In this document: piece after piece, positions 1 through 7,446 of the stretch
Position numbering within the stretch: the first letter of the stretch is position 1
Layout of the letters: each line of letters begins with the position of its first letter
Virus record (IMG/VR): IMGVR_UViG_3300027749_000069
Coordinates: 1 to 64,000 of that record
Source of the DNA: a virus
DNA length: 64,000 nucleotides
Reading direction: 5' to 3' (one strand)
Made by a program: the position numbers and the translations under genes
Notes under the pieces: model-generated
Seen by the model: only the letters and a program-made list of their open reading frames with translations
Told to the model about the DNA's origin: nothing
Databases searched by the model: none

Positions 1-405
1 GATGACAAACTAGATAAGTTTAATCAATACTTTTTAGACATTTTTAACTTAGGAACGGGTAATATGTTACAAAAAAATAATGTATTATCGTGGAACTTAT
101 TTTTTGATTCACCTGAATTAGTTTCAATTCCTGAATGGCAAAATCACGCTGACTATTGGCGTACTTCTATAGGTGCTCATCACGGTTCACCAGGTGGTGA
201 GGGAACAAGTCCAAGATATTTTGATGGAACATATTTTGACACTAAAAATTTCGCCATTAAAGAGGTTATTAAGGAAATTTTAAATCACGTCGTAAAAAAC
301 TCCACATTGAGGAAGGGTTTAATATTACTTGTAGAATATTGTCCTAAAACAATATTTGATATATTTTTAAAGAAGGGTGACCAATCTAAAACAAAAACAA
401 TATGA
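1..405 (+). CDS. Hypothetical protein, 5' end outside window
   Basis: The reading frame is open from base 1, so this is the C-terminal part (134 residues visible) of a gene that starts before the window; an internal ATG at 64 is possible but the codons before it read equally well as coding. The visible part is rich in aromatic residues and has a Gly/His-rich stretch (GAHHGSPGGEG) around residues 58-68. I recognise no family. Its stop overlaps the start of the lipase gene by the ATGA arrangement, so it is the upstream member of the envelope operon. Confidence 0.6.
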   Translation, partial: DDKLDKFNQYFLDIFNLGTGNMLQKNNVLSWNLFFDSPELVSIPEWQNHADYWRTSIGAHHGSPGGEGTSPRYFDGTYFDTKNFAIKEVIKEILNHVVKNSTLRKGLILLVEYCPKTIFDIFLKKGDQSKTKTI

Positions 406-1145
406 CAAAAAACGAAATACTATATAATGTTGGTTTAACTGACAAAGTATACTCAGAACAAAAAGACATTGATTTTAAAGCACAAAGATTAAAATTAATT
501 AAATGGATTGACGATAAAAAAACAGACACACAAGGATTTGTTGCAACAAAAGATAATACAATTTATATTGTATGGAGAGGAAGTTCTTCTAAAAAAGATT
601 TCCAAAACGACGCATCGGTTGATAAAGTTCCTTTTGTTGAAAAAGGTGAAAAAGTCCATATTGGATTTAAAACTTGTTGGGATGCTGTTAAGGATGAAAC
701 ATATAAAGCATTAGATATTGCACTTAAAAACTTGGGTCAAGAACATTCAATTGATAATATTGTTGTTTGCGGTCATAGTTTGGGTGCGGCAGTTTCTACT
801 TTATGTGCTTATGAGATTTATTCAATTTATAAATCAAATAAAATTATATGTTGTACCATCGGTAGTCCAAGAGTAGGTAATAAAGTATTCAAACAGAACT
901 TTGATAAATCACCAATTGAGTCATTAAGAATCGTTCATAATTTAGATGTCGTTACCCGTGCTCCATCAATTGGTTATCATCATGTTAATACAGAATTACG
1001 TATTGATGATGAGGGTAAAATCAAAAAATGGATGATTGATTGGCAAAGAGTTGGTGAGTACATTAAAGCCGTGTTTACTGGTAAAACAGCTAAAGATCAC
1101 ATGACAAATAATTATATAAGTGCATTAAATAAATGGAACCCATAA
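402..1145 (+). CDS. Class 3 lipase-like alpha/beta hydrolase
   Basis: 247 residues. The nucleophile elbow GHSLG (about residues 124-128, Ser126) followed by IGSPRVGN and RIVHNLDVVTRAP (Asp182) and then GYHH (His193/194) is the Ser-Asp-His arrangement of the lipase_3 family (triacylglycerol lipases and phospholipases). No signal peptide is visible, so the enzyme would work in the cytoplasm or be released with the virion or at lysis. Its start overlaps the preceding gene (ATGA) and the next gene begins 1 nt after its stop, so the three are probably co-transcribed. The family call is firm; the substrate is unknown. A role in membrane remodelling or lysis is inference from the envelope-directed neighbours. 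Confidence 0.8.
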   Translation: MTKNEILYNVGLTDKVYSEQKDIDFKAQRLKLIKWIDDKKTDTQGFVATKDNTIYIVWRGSSSKKDFQNDASVDKVPFVEKGEKVHIGFKTCWDAVKDETYKALDIALKNLGQEHSIDNIVVCGHSLGAAVSTLCAYEIYSIYKSNKIICCTIGSPRVGNKVFKQNFDKSPIESLRIVHNLDVVTRAPSIGYHHVNTELRIDDEGKIKKWMIDWQRVGEYIKAVFTGKTAKDHMTNNYISALNKWNP

Positions 1146-1146
1146 T

Positions 1147-1875
1147 ATGAAGTATATAATATTAATTTTAGCCTTTTTTACTATGTGTCTTATGTTTGAT
1201 AAAGTAATGGGGCAAACAATAGGTAAAACAAAGACAGAGTCCTATCAAGCGGACTTTGAAAAGAAAAGAGACATAAGTGCTTACATGGACTACGATGGTC
1301 CTCAAATACCTATTCAAATCCTTAAATGTGGTATATCTGATGAAATGTACGAGATGTACCCTGAATTGAAAGAAAAACGTGTTGGTTTGGGTGTTGCAAA
1401 CATATCTATGGAATACCTTGAAAACCTAAACAGATTCAAATTTACCGAAAGTCAAACCGAGATAAAGAATCGCATGATAAAACAATTTCAGGCATCTCAA
1501 GCTGGCATTTCAGAGAATAAATTAGACGGACGTGGTAAAATCAATTTAGCAAAGTATTTTGTGACTATAGAGTGTTATGACTACTCGGTGTCAGAAGATG
1601 AAACCATCAATTTGAAAGACGGTATTAAAGACAATATGGTGACTCGTATAGGTCTTCAGGTTAGATTTACAGATGCTGAAACAGGTGTCTTGTTTGGTGG
1701 GTCAGGTTTAGGTGAGGCAACTACAAAAAGAGAATTAACTCTTTTATCTGACGCAACAATTGACCCTATTAAGTTCAATCAATCAACAATTAGTATTGCG
1801 ACAAAGAAAGCTTTAGATATTGCATGTGCTAATATCCTTGATAGAATGATTAAAAAAGGTATATTCACAAAATAA
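1147..1875 (+). CDS. Secreted CsgG-like protein
   Basis: 242 residues. Residues 1-23 form a signal peptide ending in MGQ, typical of Bacteroidota exported proteins. The C-terminal half (about 130-235) has the pattern of CsgG-type proteins: a strand-rich block with VTRIGLQVRFTDAETG, a short Gly-rich turn, then a helix ending in ALDIACANILDRM. CsgG is the outer-membrane channel for curli subunits, and related proteins occur widely in Bacteroidota envelopes. There is no lipobox cysteine, so attachment to the outer membrane as in CsgG itself is not shown. Its stop overlaps the FeoA-like start (TAATG). The family call is moderate; the function in a phage is unknown. Confidence 0.5.
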   Translation: MKYIILILAFFTMCLMFDKVMGQTIGKTKTESYQADFEKKRDISAYMDYDGPQIPIQILKCGISDEMYEMYPELKEKRVGLGVANISMEYLENLNRFKFTESQTEIKNRMIKQFQASQAGISENKLDGRGKINLAKYFVTIECYDYSVSEDETINLKDGIKDNMVTRIGLQVRFTDAETGVLFGGSGLGEATTKRELTLLSDATIDPIKFNQSTISIATKKALDIACANILDRMIKKGIFTK

Positions 1876-2108
1876 TGAAATACGAAATAGTGGACGTTCC
1901 ACAAAATAATCCTTGTGAAAATTGTGTACCATGTATGAGATTAAGATTAATGGATATGGGGTTTATACATGGACAAGAAATTGAGATAAGTGATAAAAAA
2001 TTTGGTCTTTATTTGGTAAATATTTTATCCGAGGGAGGACAAATAGATTCAACCATAGGTTTAAGACAAGAAGAATTAGATAGAATATGTTTAAAAGGGG
2101 TTTTATAA
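1875..2108 (+). CDS. FeoA-domain small protein
   Basis: 77 residues. The core RLRLMDMGFIHGQEIEI, then a strand with GLYLVNI, then TIGLRQEELDRI, matches the SH3-like FeoA fold: L..MGF..G..I, a middle strand, and a final ..LR...LD.I. FeoA is a small cytoplasmic partner of the ferrous-iron transporter FeoB; stand-alone FeoA-like domains also act as metal-sensing modules. Cysteines 14, 17 and 20 (CENCVPC) just before the core are an unusual addition and could bind metal. It starts inside the stop of the CsgG-like gene. Its own stop codon lies inside a strong terminator hairpin. Confidence 0.6.
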   Translation: MKYEIVDVPQNNPCENCVPCMRLRLMDMGFIHGQEIEISDKKFGLYLVNILSEGGQIDSTIGLRQEELDRICLKGVL

Positions 2109-2118
2109 CCCCTTTTTT
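2093..2118 (+). terminator. Rho-independent terminator after FeoA-like gene
   Basis: AAAAGGGGTT pairs with AACCCCTTTT around a 4-nt loop and is followed by a T run. The FeoA-like stop codon lies in the hairpin. A TATTTATA promoter octamer follows 2 nt later. Confidence 0.85.
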
Positions 2119-2120
2119 GA

Positions 2121-2128
2121 TATTTATA
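2121..2128 (+). promoter_or_regulatory. Candidate phage late promoter
   Basis: TATTTATA ends 4 nt before the ATG of the PspC-like gene and follows a terminator directly. By T4 late-promoter geometry the transcript would start at the ATG. Confidence 0.55.
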
Positions 2129-2132
2129 CTAT

Positions 2133-2312
2133 ATGAAAAAGTTCAAGAGAGTCCACGACGAAAGTAAAATATTTGGGGTTTGTAGTGGTGTAGGTAACTA
2201 TACAAAAACCGACCCTTTAATATGGAGATTGCTATTTTTCTTTTCCATATTCACACCATTTCCAATAATAACTTGTTATTTATTAACAACAATTTTAACC
2301 AAAATAGTATGA
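2133..2312 (+). CDS. PspC-domain small membrane protein
   Basis: 59 residues. The N-terminal part (VHDESKIFGVCSGVGNYTKTDP) has the PspC signature: a basic start, then GVC.G(V/L)..Y...DP.(I/L).R. Residues about 31-58 form one hydrophobic membrane segment. PspC is a membrane component of the phage-shock envelope-stress response, and single-domain PspC proteins are common in Bacteroidota. The ATG lies 4 nt after a TATTTATA octamer. The stop overlaps the next start (ATGA), so it is coupled to the exported protein downstream. The family call is good; whether it buffers or perturbs the host membrane is unknown. Confidence 0.75.
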   Translation: MKKFKRVHDESKIFGVCSGVGNYTKTDPLIWRLLFFFSIFTPFPIITCYLLTTILTKIV

Positions 2313-3136
2313 AAAAAATTTTATTACTAACATTACTAATCCCAACTCTAATGTTTGGTCAAGTATCAAGTTGGAGACAGACTGGTGGAAGTGTTTCACC
2401 ACAAACAACACAATCAGCACCAAGAGTTCAACCATCTGTACCACAACAACAAAATAATGTGAGTAGCTGGAGAACACAAACTGCACCAATAAGACCAGGC
2501 GATAATTTTCAGGGACAACCTTTAACAAGAAGATATAGATATACGGATATGAATCCTTATGGATTACAATATGGGATATATGGATATTACCAACCTTATC
2601 CTTATATATGGTATGATGATTATGGATGGAGACAAAGAAGTGTAGTTAGAATATATGAAAACGGAAGAAGAGATACTGTTGCATCAACACCTGTATTATT
2701 TTCGGCAGGTATTGGACATACGAATAACAAACAAACCTCATTTTGGGGATTGATTGGTAGTAATAAAGGATATTTTATTATGGACTATGTAATGACTTAC
2801 GCAATAGATCAAAACCAATACTTTCCATATGGTCAAATTAACAATGTTGACTTTCCACTTAGTAAAAACGATTGGAAAAAAGAATCAACTTTCTATGTTG
2901 GTGGTGGTAAAAGAATTGGTAAAATAGGAATACACGGTATGATAGGATTCGGTAATGAAGTTATTAGATGGCAAGGTAAAGATGCTATTGGTGGTATATC
3001 GTTTCCAAAATCAAATTCATCATTTACAACATTTAAAGTTGGTATTATAAAAGATTTTAAATTTGTTACATTAAAAGTAGATGCCGACCCAATAAGAGGA
3101 TACACACAAATATCAATAGGTTTGAATAACAAATAA
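2309..3136 (+). CDS. Exported, probably outer-membrane protein
   Basis: 275 residues from the ATG at 2309, chosen because it overlaps the PspC-like stop and begins a signal peptide (residues 1-18, ending LMFGQ). An upstream in-frame ATG at 2222 would add 29 residues that read as the PspC gene in another frame. After the signal come a Gln/Pro/Ser-rich linker, a Tyr/Trp-rich stretch (YGLQYGIYGYYQPYPYIWYD), then about 170 residues of alternating Gly/aromatic strands resembling an outer-membrane beta-barrel. I recognise no named family. Its stop overlaps the start of the next exported protein. Confidence 0.65.
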   Translation: MKKILLLTLLIPTLMFGQVSSWRQTGGSVSPQTTQSAPRVQPSVPQQQNNVSSWRTQTAPIRPGDNFQGQPLTRRYRYTDMNPYGLQYGIYGYYQPYPYIWYDDYGWRQRSVVRIYENGRRDTVASTPVLFSAGIGHTNNKQTSFWGLIGSNKGYFIMDYVMTYAIDQNQYFPYGQINNVDFPLSKNDWKKESTFYVGGGKRIGKIGIHGMIGFGNEVIRWQGKDAIGGISFPKSNSSFTTFKVGIIKDFKFVTLKVDADPIRGYTQISIGLNNK

Positions 3137-4713
3137 TGAAAAAATATATTATCTCTCTCCTAATATTATTTTTTTGTAGTAAGTCATTCGGACAAACTAT
3201 AACTCAAACATATATTGATCCATGTGATAATAAAGTATATGTTGTTGTAATTCCATTTGGACAAAATCAAACAGTTGCAGTTATTAGAGGTAAATCTAAA
3301 ATAGTTACGTTAGCTGACATGAGTAGTGGTGCGTTCCAAGTTTGGGTTAATAGTATATTCGCAACACCTTGTCCACAAAACGATGCAATAAGATTAGCAC
3401 AGGAAGCGGCGGCAAGAGCTGCCGCAGATGCTGCAGCAAGAGCCGCAGCAGACGCAGCTGCAAAGGCAGCAGCAGATGCCGCTGCGAAAGCAGCATCAGA
3501 CGCGGCGGCAAAAGCCGCATCAGATGCCGCAGCGAAAGCAGCCGCAAGTGCTGCAAGTGGAGCGGCAAGCGGTGCGGCATCATCTGCAGCGAGTGGAGCA
3601 GCATCATCCGCAGCAAGTGGAGCGGCAGCATCCGCGGCGGCGTCAACTCCACCACCAATAAACATTGCACCCCCTCCACCACCACCCGTAGTTGCTGCTC
3701 CCCCACCAACAGCGGCACCACCACCTGCAAGTAGTTCGTCATCCCCACCTCCGGCAAGTGGCGGTTCATCTTCTTCATCAAGTAGTTCATCATCAACAGA
3801 AGCAAAACCTGCTGAGGCAAAACCCGCAGAAACTAAACCTGCTGAAACTAAATCGGATAAACCCGCAGAACAAAAAACCGAAGAAAAGAAAACTGAAGCT
3901 AAAACCGAAGAAAAGAAAGAGGAAACTAAAACCGAAGAAAAGAAATCAGAAGAAAAAAAGACCGAGGAGAAAAAAGAAGAAGCTAAAAAAGAGGAAGAGA
4001 AAAAGAAAGAGGAAGAAAAGAAAAAAGAAGAAGAAAAAAAGAAAAAACAAGAGGTAACAAATCCAACATTGTTAGCGTCAGATATAACTGTTGCTGAAGC
4101 TAGTGTGGGTAAATATTTAGCATCCATATCATTAGGACTAAGTAAATCATCTATGGCTGGTGATGAAAGTTATAGTGGTGGATTGATGATTAATAGTGAT
4201 TTGAGTTCTATTGTTATGACGGGTGGATATACCAAAATGGGAATGACATCTGACGGACAATTAGACGCCATACATTCATATGGAACTGCATTTGCATATT
4301 TGGCAGGTAACTATATGAACTTAATGGGTTATACTTGGATTAAACCAACACCTAAAAAGGGAACATTTGGTTATAACGTTGGTGTCATTAATTTATTTCT
4401 TAAAAACGATAATGGTGGGTTTGATTATAATATGGCAAGTTCTGCAATTGCATTTTGGACCAAACCTTACATCTATTCAAAAAAACTTACAATATCACCT
4501 CAAGTGTTCACGATGTTCTCACCTATCTCTTGGAATAGTGTCACAGGAGCATCGACAGTTAATAGACATATGGGTTTCTTATTAGGAACTGCATTTGATT
4601 ATAAACTTAGTAAACGATTTGGGTTTGCATTTAACTACAAAATAAGTGGTAACACTAAACCAGGTTCCGTATTTTTAAGTAACTTTCAAATAGGTAGTAG
4701 AATGGTATTATAA
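3136..4713 (+). CDS. Exported protein with Ala-rich stalk and C-terminal barrel-like domain
   Basis: 525 residues. Signal peptide 1-20 (ends KSFGQ). A short N-terminal domain (21-85) follows. Next is a long alanine-rich repeat (about 90-170, AAxAAADAAA units), Pro- and Ser-rich linkers (about 172-220) and a Lys/Glu-rich region to about 306. The C-terminal 215 residues are Gly/aromatic strand-rich and resemble an outer-membrane barrel, but the final residues (RMVL) are not a classic terminal Phe. The layout suggests a surface protein with a helical periplasmic or extracellular stalk. It is the last gene of the envelope cluster. No named family is recognised. Confidence 0.65.
   Translation: MKKYIISLLILFFCSKSFGQTITQTYIDPCDNKVYVVVIPFGQNQTVAVIRGKSKIVTLADMSSGAFQVWVNSIFATPCPQNDAIRLAQEAAARAAADAAARAAADAAAKAAADAAAKAASDAAAKAASDAAAKAAASAASGAASGAASSAASGAASSAASGAAASAAASTPPPINIAPPPPPPVVAAPPPTAAPPPASSSSSPPPASGGSSSSSSSSSSTEAKPAEAKPAETKPAETKSDKPAEQKTEEKKTEAKTEEKKEETKTEEKKSEEKKTEEKKEEAKKEEEKKKEEEKKKEEEKKKKQEVTNPTLLASDITVAEASVGKYLASISLGLSKSSMAGDESYSGGLMINSDLSSIVMTGGYTKMGMTSDGQLDAIHSYGTAFAYLAGNYMNLMGYTWIKPTPKKGTFGYNVGVINLFLKNDNGGFDYNMASSAIAFWTKPYIYSKKLTISPQVFTMFSPISWNSVTGASTVNRHMGFLLGTAFDYKLSKRFGFAFNYKISGNTKPGSVFLSNFQIGSRMVL
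3403..4053 (+). repeat. Low-complexity coding repeats (Ala, Pro, Ser, Lys/Glu)
   Basis: Degenerate GCN-rich short repeats encode Ala-Ala-(Lys/Arg/Asp/Ser) units to about 3648, followed by Pro and Ser runs, then AAA/GAA-rich Lys-Glu repeats. Long open frames on the other strand here are artefacts of the composition. Confidence 0.85.
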
Positions 4714-4717
4714 AAAA

Positions 4718-4743
4718 ATCCCCGAAGTGAAAACTCCGAGGAT
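4718..4743 (-). terminator. Terminator between convergent genes
   Basis: Imperfect 10-bp stem (ATCCTCGGAG with CTTCGGGGAT, read on the minus strand), followed on the minus strand by TTTTTTT. It suits the minus-strand gene at 4801-5127. On the plus strand there is no T run. Confidence 0.55.
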
Positions 4744-4800
4744 ATGACAAAAAATAAATGTACCTCTCTCCTGATACTTTACTAATATATTAATTAGATT

Positions 4801-5127
4801 TTAAGAAGTCAATTCTTTATATAAATTATTTATCTCAATACAAGTTTCATAATCCTCAATTTCTTCAAAATGTGGTATTAAATCCCTTTTCAAAATTATA
4901 GATTCTTGTTTATGAAATTTAAACTCAGTATCCCATTCTTCGTTTTTTATTTTTGCTGAAATATAAAAAGTAAGATTCTCTTTACTCGTAGTTTTAAACT
5001 CTTTAAAAATGTTTAAAATTGATTTGTAAATTATTGTTTTATTTTCACTATAAAATTCATCGTAATTTTTATACTTGTCCTTGATTATCAATGACTTAAA
5101 TGGTTCTTCATTTTTATTTTTTTGCAT
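4801..5127 (-). CDS. Hypothetical protein
   Basis: 108 residues, rich in Lys, Glu, Ile and Phe, predicted mixed alpha/beta, with no signal peptide or membrane segment. I recognise no family. It lies downstream of the RNA-repair genes on the same strand but has its own host-type promoter (5168-5198), giving a leader of about 35 nt. That suggests it is expressed separately, perhaps early. A terminator follows at 4718-4743. Confidence 0.6.
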   Translation of the reverse strand: MQKNKNEEPFKSLIIKDKYKNYDEFYSENKTIIYKSILNIFKEFKTTSKENLTFYISAKIKNEEWDTEFKFHKQESIILKRDLIPHFEEIEDYETCIEINNLYKELTS

Positions 5128-5167
5128 TAAATGGTGTTTAGTAAGTTAGTTAATTTAGTTCGTATAT

Positions 5168-5198
5168 CAAAATTACAACATTTTAATAAAACAACAAA
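5168..5198 (-). promoter_or_regulatory. Host-type (Bacteroidota sigma-A) promoter
   Basis: On the minus strand TTTG, 19 nt, TAATTTTG: a full match to the Bacteroidota TTTG-N19-21-TAnnTTTG pattern, about 40 nt before the start at 5127. Confidence 0.6.
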
Positions 5199-5202
5199 AA
5201 AT

Positions 5203-5691
5203 TTATTCGTTATCCATAGATTTATCCCATTTTGCTTTTCTAACCTCTGGAGATAACATTAATGGTTCATCTATTGTATGTTCAATTTTAACACTTATAC
5301 AGGTTTGAGGTAACCTACAATTTTTTAAATAATTGTTAATATATCCCATCATATTGGCACTTCCAATAGGGTTTGCCGAATGGATATAAATTTGAGGTAA
5401 GGGTATTTTTTCATTCATACTTTCAGCAACCAAATATCTACAACAATCCATACCAGTTTTTTCTTCTATGTTGTTATAATCCAACATATAATTATTTTTT
5501 ACATTTGTATAATATTCTATCATGGCACCTTCACCTAAATCATGATCTAAAGATATAACTTCAAAATTACCTAATCCGTGTAATTTAATTGACGCCACAA
5601 ATTCATCATAATTACGGGCAATTATCCAATCTTTAGCTAATGGTGTTCTTACATCATCAAGATATAATCTCAATTTATTATTAATTTTCAT
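5203..5691 (-). CDS. Cyclic-phosphate-processing receiver-domain (cREC-like) protein
   Basis: 162 residues. The protein shows receiver-fold landmarks: LYLDDVRTP (acidic pair Asp12/13), VISLDHDLG (Asp49, His50, Asp51), TGMDCCRYL and IHSANPIGSANM (His103, Ser104, Asn106). This combination, with the His-Ser-x-Asn and DHDLG signatures, is that of the cREC family, predicted to process 2',3'-cyclic phosphates at RNA ends. Its start overlaps the RNA ligase stop by 11 nt, so the two are translationally coupled. That coupling supports a joint role in sealing RNA breaks. The family call rests on motif memory and could not be searched here; an ordinary receiver-like domain is the alternative. Confidence 0.7.
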   Translation of the reverse strand: MKINNKLRLYLDDVRTPLAKDWIIARNYDEFVASIKLHGLGNFEVISLDHDLGEGAMIEYYTNVKNNYMLDYNNIEEKTGMDCCRYLVAESMNEKIPLPQIYIHSANPIGSANMMGYINNYLKNCRLPQTCISVKIEHTIDEPLMLSPEVRKAKWDKSMDNE

Positions 5692-6754
5692 CTTTCTTAA
5701 ATGGTTTTTCGTATTTAGGTTTCATTATTCTCCAAATAATATGTTCATATGGTTTTCCGTCCCACATTGCAAATAATATTGGTCTGTAAAACTTTTCAAC
5801 ATCACATTTTTCTAAATGTAATGCAAAATCTTTTTTTGTTGGCATTGGGTCCACATCTCCATATTTTCCATATCTAAAATAATCATGTATCTTGCCACAA
5901 TGTTCTCCAATTCTGTATTTAGCATATTCAAAAGAACTCACTTGTTGTTTAACCCACTTGTAAAATTCATCAGGTACCCTATCTAAAAATTCATCCATAG
6001 GTTTTCCATCCCTCAATAATTCCCAAATATCTTTGGATGAAAAATTGGTCAATATTTTATGTAATCTTTTATATTCTTCTCCTTTGATTTTCATGCGAAA
6101 ACCATTTTTAAATTTAATTACATATCCTTCTCTATCTTTAGATATTTCTTCTTTAAGTAAGTCATATCCCTCTCCCCATGTTTTGTATGTCATTACTAAT
6201 TCCCAACCACTTTCTTCCATAAAGAATAAAGAACTATCAGGAACTTCATTTCCAGTTTCAGTATGAATGGCACCAATCAAAACTAACTTTTCATCATCAC
6301 CATAATTTACTACTATCCGGTTTTCTTTAAAAATTATTTCAAACAAATATGTGTTGTCTTTTCTTAATGAACTAACATCGTATTTCTTATCTAATATTTC
6401 TTTACCTTTAATTGCCTGTGGTGATGTGAATGATCCACGAGTTGCCAATATCCATTCTCCTTCATAATTAAAAAGAATACCTAATGAACCGTCCATCTTT
6501 TCATAAACAACGTAATTTTCATTTGGTATATCTTCTGGTTTATGTTCTTCGTAATTAAAAAATTTCTTAAATGGTCTTGCCACAATGTCACCTTTAGAAT
6601 TAGTTACTAACCCGCGGCACTGAATAGTTATTTCGTCCCACAATCTTTCATATTGAACACGTGGAGAATAATTCCATATAGTCAAATCTTTCGTAGGATG
6701 TGTTTGTTTATGTAACAGACCATCAGTATAATATTTCTCTAAAATTTCTAACAT
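5681..6754 (-). CDS. rnlA: RNA ligase, T4 Rnl1-like
   Basis: 357 residues from the ATG at 6754. Nucleotidyltransferase motifs are complete: motif I EKMDGS (Lys86, the adenylylated residue), motif III YLFEII (about 136-141), motif IV REGYVIKF (208-215) and motif V MKIKGEEY (221-228). The N-terminal CRGLVTNSKGDIVARPFKKF block is also typical of Rnl1. Start 6754 is preferred over 6802 because it overlaps an upstream stop (TAATG) and matches the Rnl1 N-terminus. The enzyme joins 5'-phosphate to 3'-OH RNA ends; T4 Rnl1 repairs tRNAs cut by host anticodon nucleases. The kinase lies upstream and the cREC-like gene overlaps its end. Confidence 0.85.
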   Translation of the reverse strand: MLEILEKYYTDGLLHKQTHPTKDLTIWNYSPRVQYERLWDEITIQCRGLVTNSKGDIVARPFKKFFNYEEHKPEDIPNENYVVYEKMDGSLGILFNYEGEWILATRGSFTSPQAIKGKEILDKKYDVSSLRKDNTYLFEIIFKENRIVVNYGDDEKLVLIGAIHTETGNEVPDSSLFFMEESGWELVMTYKTWGEGYDLLKEEISKDREGYVIKFKNGFRMKIKGEEYKRLHKILTNFSSKDIWELLRDGKPMDEFLDRVPDEFYKWVKQQVSSFEYAKYRIGEHCGKIHDYFRYGKYGDVDPMPTKKDFALHLEKCDVEKFYRPILFAMWDGKPYEHIIWRIMKPKYEKPFKKDEN

Positions 6755-6945
6755 TATTTTAACGTTTTGTGAAATCCAACATTGTAAGTCCATTTCAACC
6801 AATTAAAAGACAAGTATAATCCACATATTTTATTATCTAATAATTTTCTATGTGATTCAGGATGACACGTATCAAAATAGATATATACAAAAGGTAATGG
6901 GAATACCGACCACTGGTTTTTTAATAAATGAGAATAGAAATTCAT
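6754..6945 (-). CDS. Small hypothetical protein between kinase and ligase
   Basis: 63 residues, rich in Tyr, Trp, Phe, Leu and His, with no recognised domain. The only support is its position: it fills the gap between the kinase and ligase genes on the same strand, and its stop overlaps the preferred ligase start (TAATG). If the ligase instead starts at 6802, this frame overlaps it by 49 nt and would be doubtful. Confidence 0.35.
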   Translation of the reverse strand: MNFYSHLLKNQWSVFPLPFVYIYFDTCHPESHRKLLDNKICGLYLSFNWLKWTYNVGFHKTLK

Positions 6946-6994
6946 ATTTTTTTTGGTTTTAAAGAATTAGTAAACGATTCAATAAATTGACTCA

Positions 6995-7423
6995 TTAAAG
7001 TTTTATTTGAAATCTATTCTTCATTTGTTGGAGTTTATCTTCGGGAACCCCGTGGACATTTTCATTACCATGTCTATTTTCAACAACTACACTATGAACT
7101 CTATAATTGTATCTTTCGGCCATTTTAAAATATTCGTCCATTTCCCATTCTTGAGTAAAAGTATTTGCAACAACTATCTTTGCCTTTTGTTGTCTCATTC
7201 TTTCAGAGCATCTAAATTGACAATAGTTGTGAGCTTCTTTTAATTTAGTAGAATCAAAATTGTATTCACCTTCATTATCTTCAAAAAAATCATCGGCTGA
7301 TAAAACTTCAGGTTCGTCCGTACTTCTAAGTTGTAATATAATTTTTGCTAATGTTGTTTTACCTGAACCAGGTAAACCTCGTAATAATATTAATTCGCCT
7401 TGTACTTCGTTTACATTATCCAT
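6995..7423 (-). CDS. P-loop polynucleotide kinase-like protein
   Basis: 142 residues. Walker A GLPGSGKTT (16-24), LSADDFF (41-47), then NTFTQEWEMDEYFKMA and, near the end, HGVPEDKLQQM. This is the AAA_33 / N4BP2-type kinase pattern related to the kinase domain of T4 polynucleotide kinase, which phosphorylates 5'-OH ends. T4 Pnkp has a second, HAD-type 3'-phosphatase domain; this protein stops after the kinase, so 3'-end processing must come from elsewhere, plausibly the cREC-like protein downstream. It lies upstream of the ligase on the same strand. No promoter is obvious between it and the terminator at 7447-7471. Confidence 0.8.
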   Translation of the reverse strand: MDNVNEVQGELILLRGLPGSGKTTLAKIILQLRSTDEPEVLSADDFFEDNEGEYNFDSTKLKEAHNYCQFRCSERMRQQKAKIVVANTFTQEWEMDEYFKMAERYNYRVHSVVVENRHGNENVHGVPEDKLQQMKNRFQIKL

Positions 7424-7446
7424 AGGGAAGATTTAGGATTAAAAAA

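Noticed and set aside
3267-4127. Long minus-strand open frames opposite the exported stalk protein
   Set aside because: They mirror the GCN, CCN and AAA/GAA repeats of the plus-strand gene (poly-Ala/Ser and poly-Ser/Phe translations) and carry no domain.
6755-6802. Upstream start for the RNA ligase (16 more residues)
   Set aside because: The added residues do not resemble Rnl1 N-termini, and the ATG at 6754 overlaps an upstream stop as local coupled genes do.
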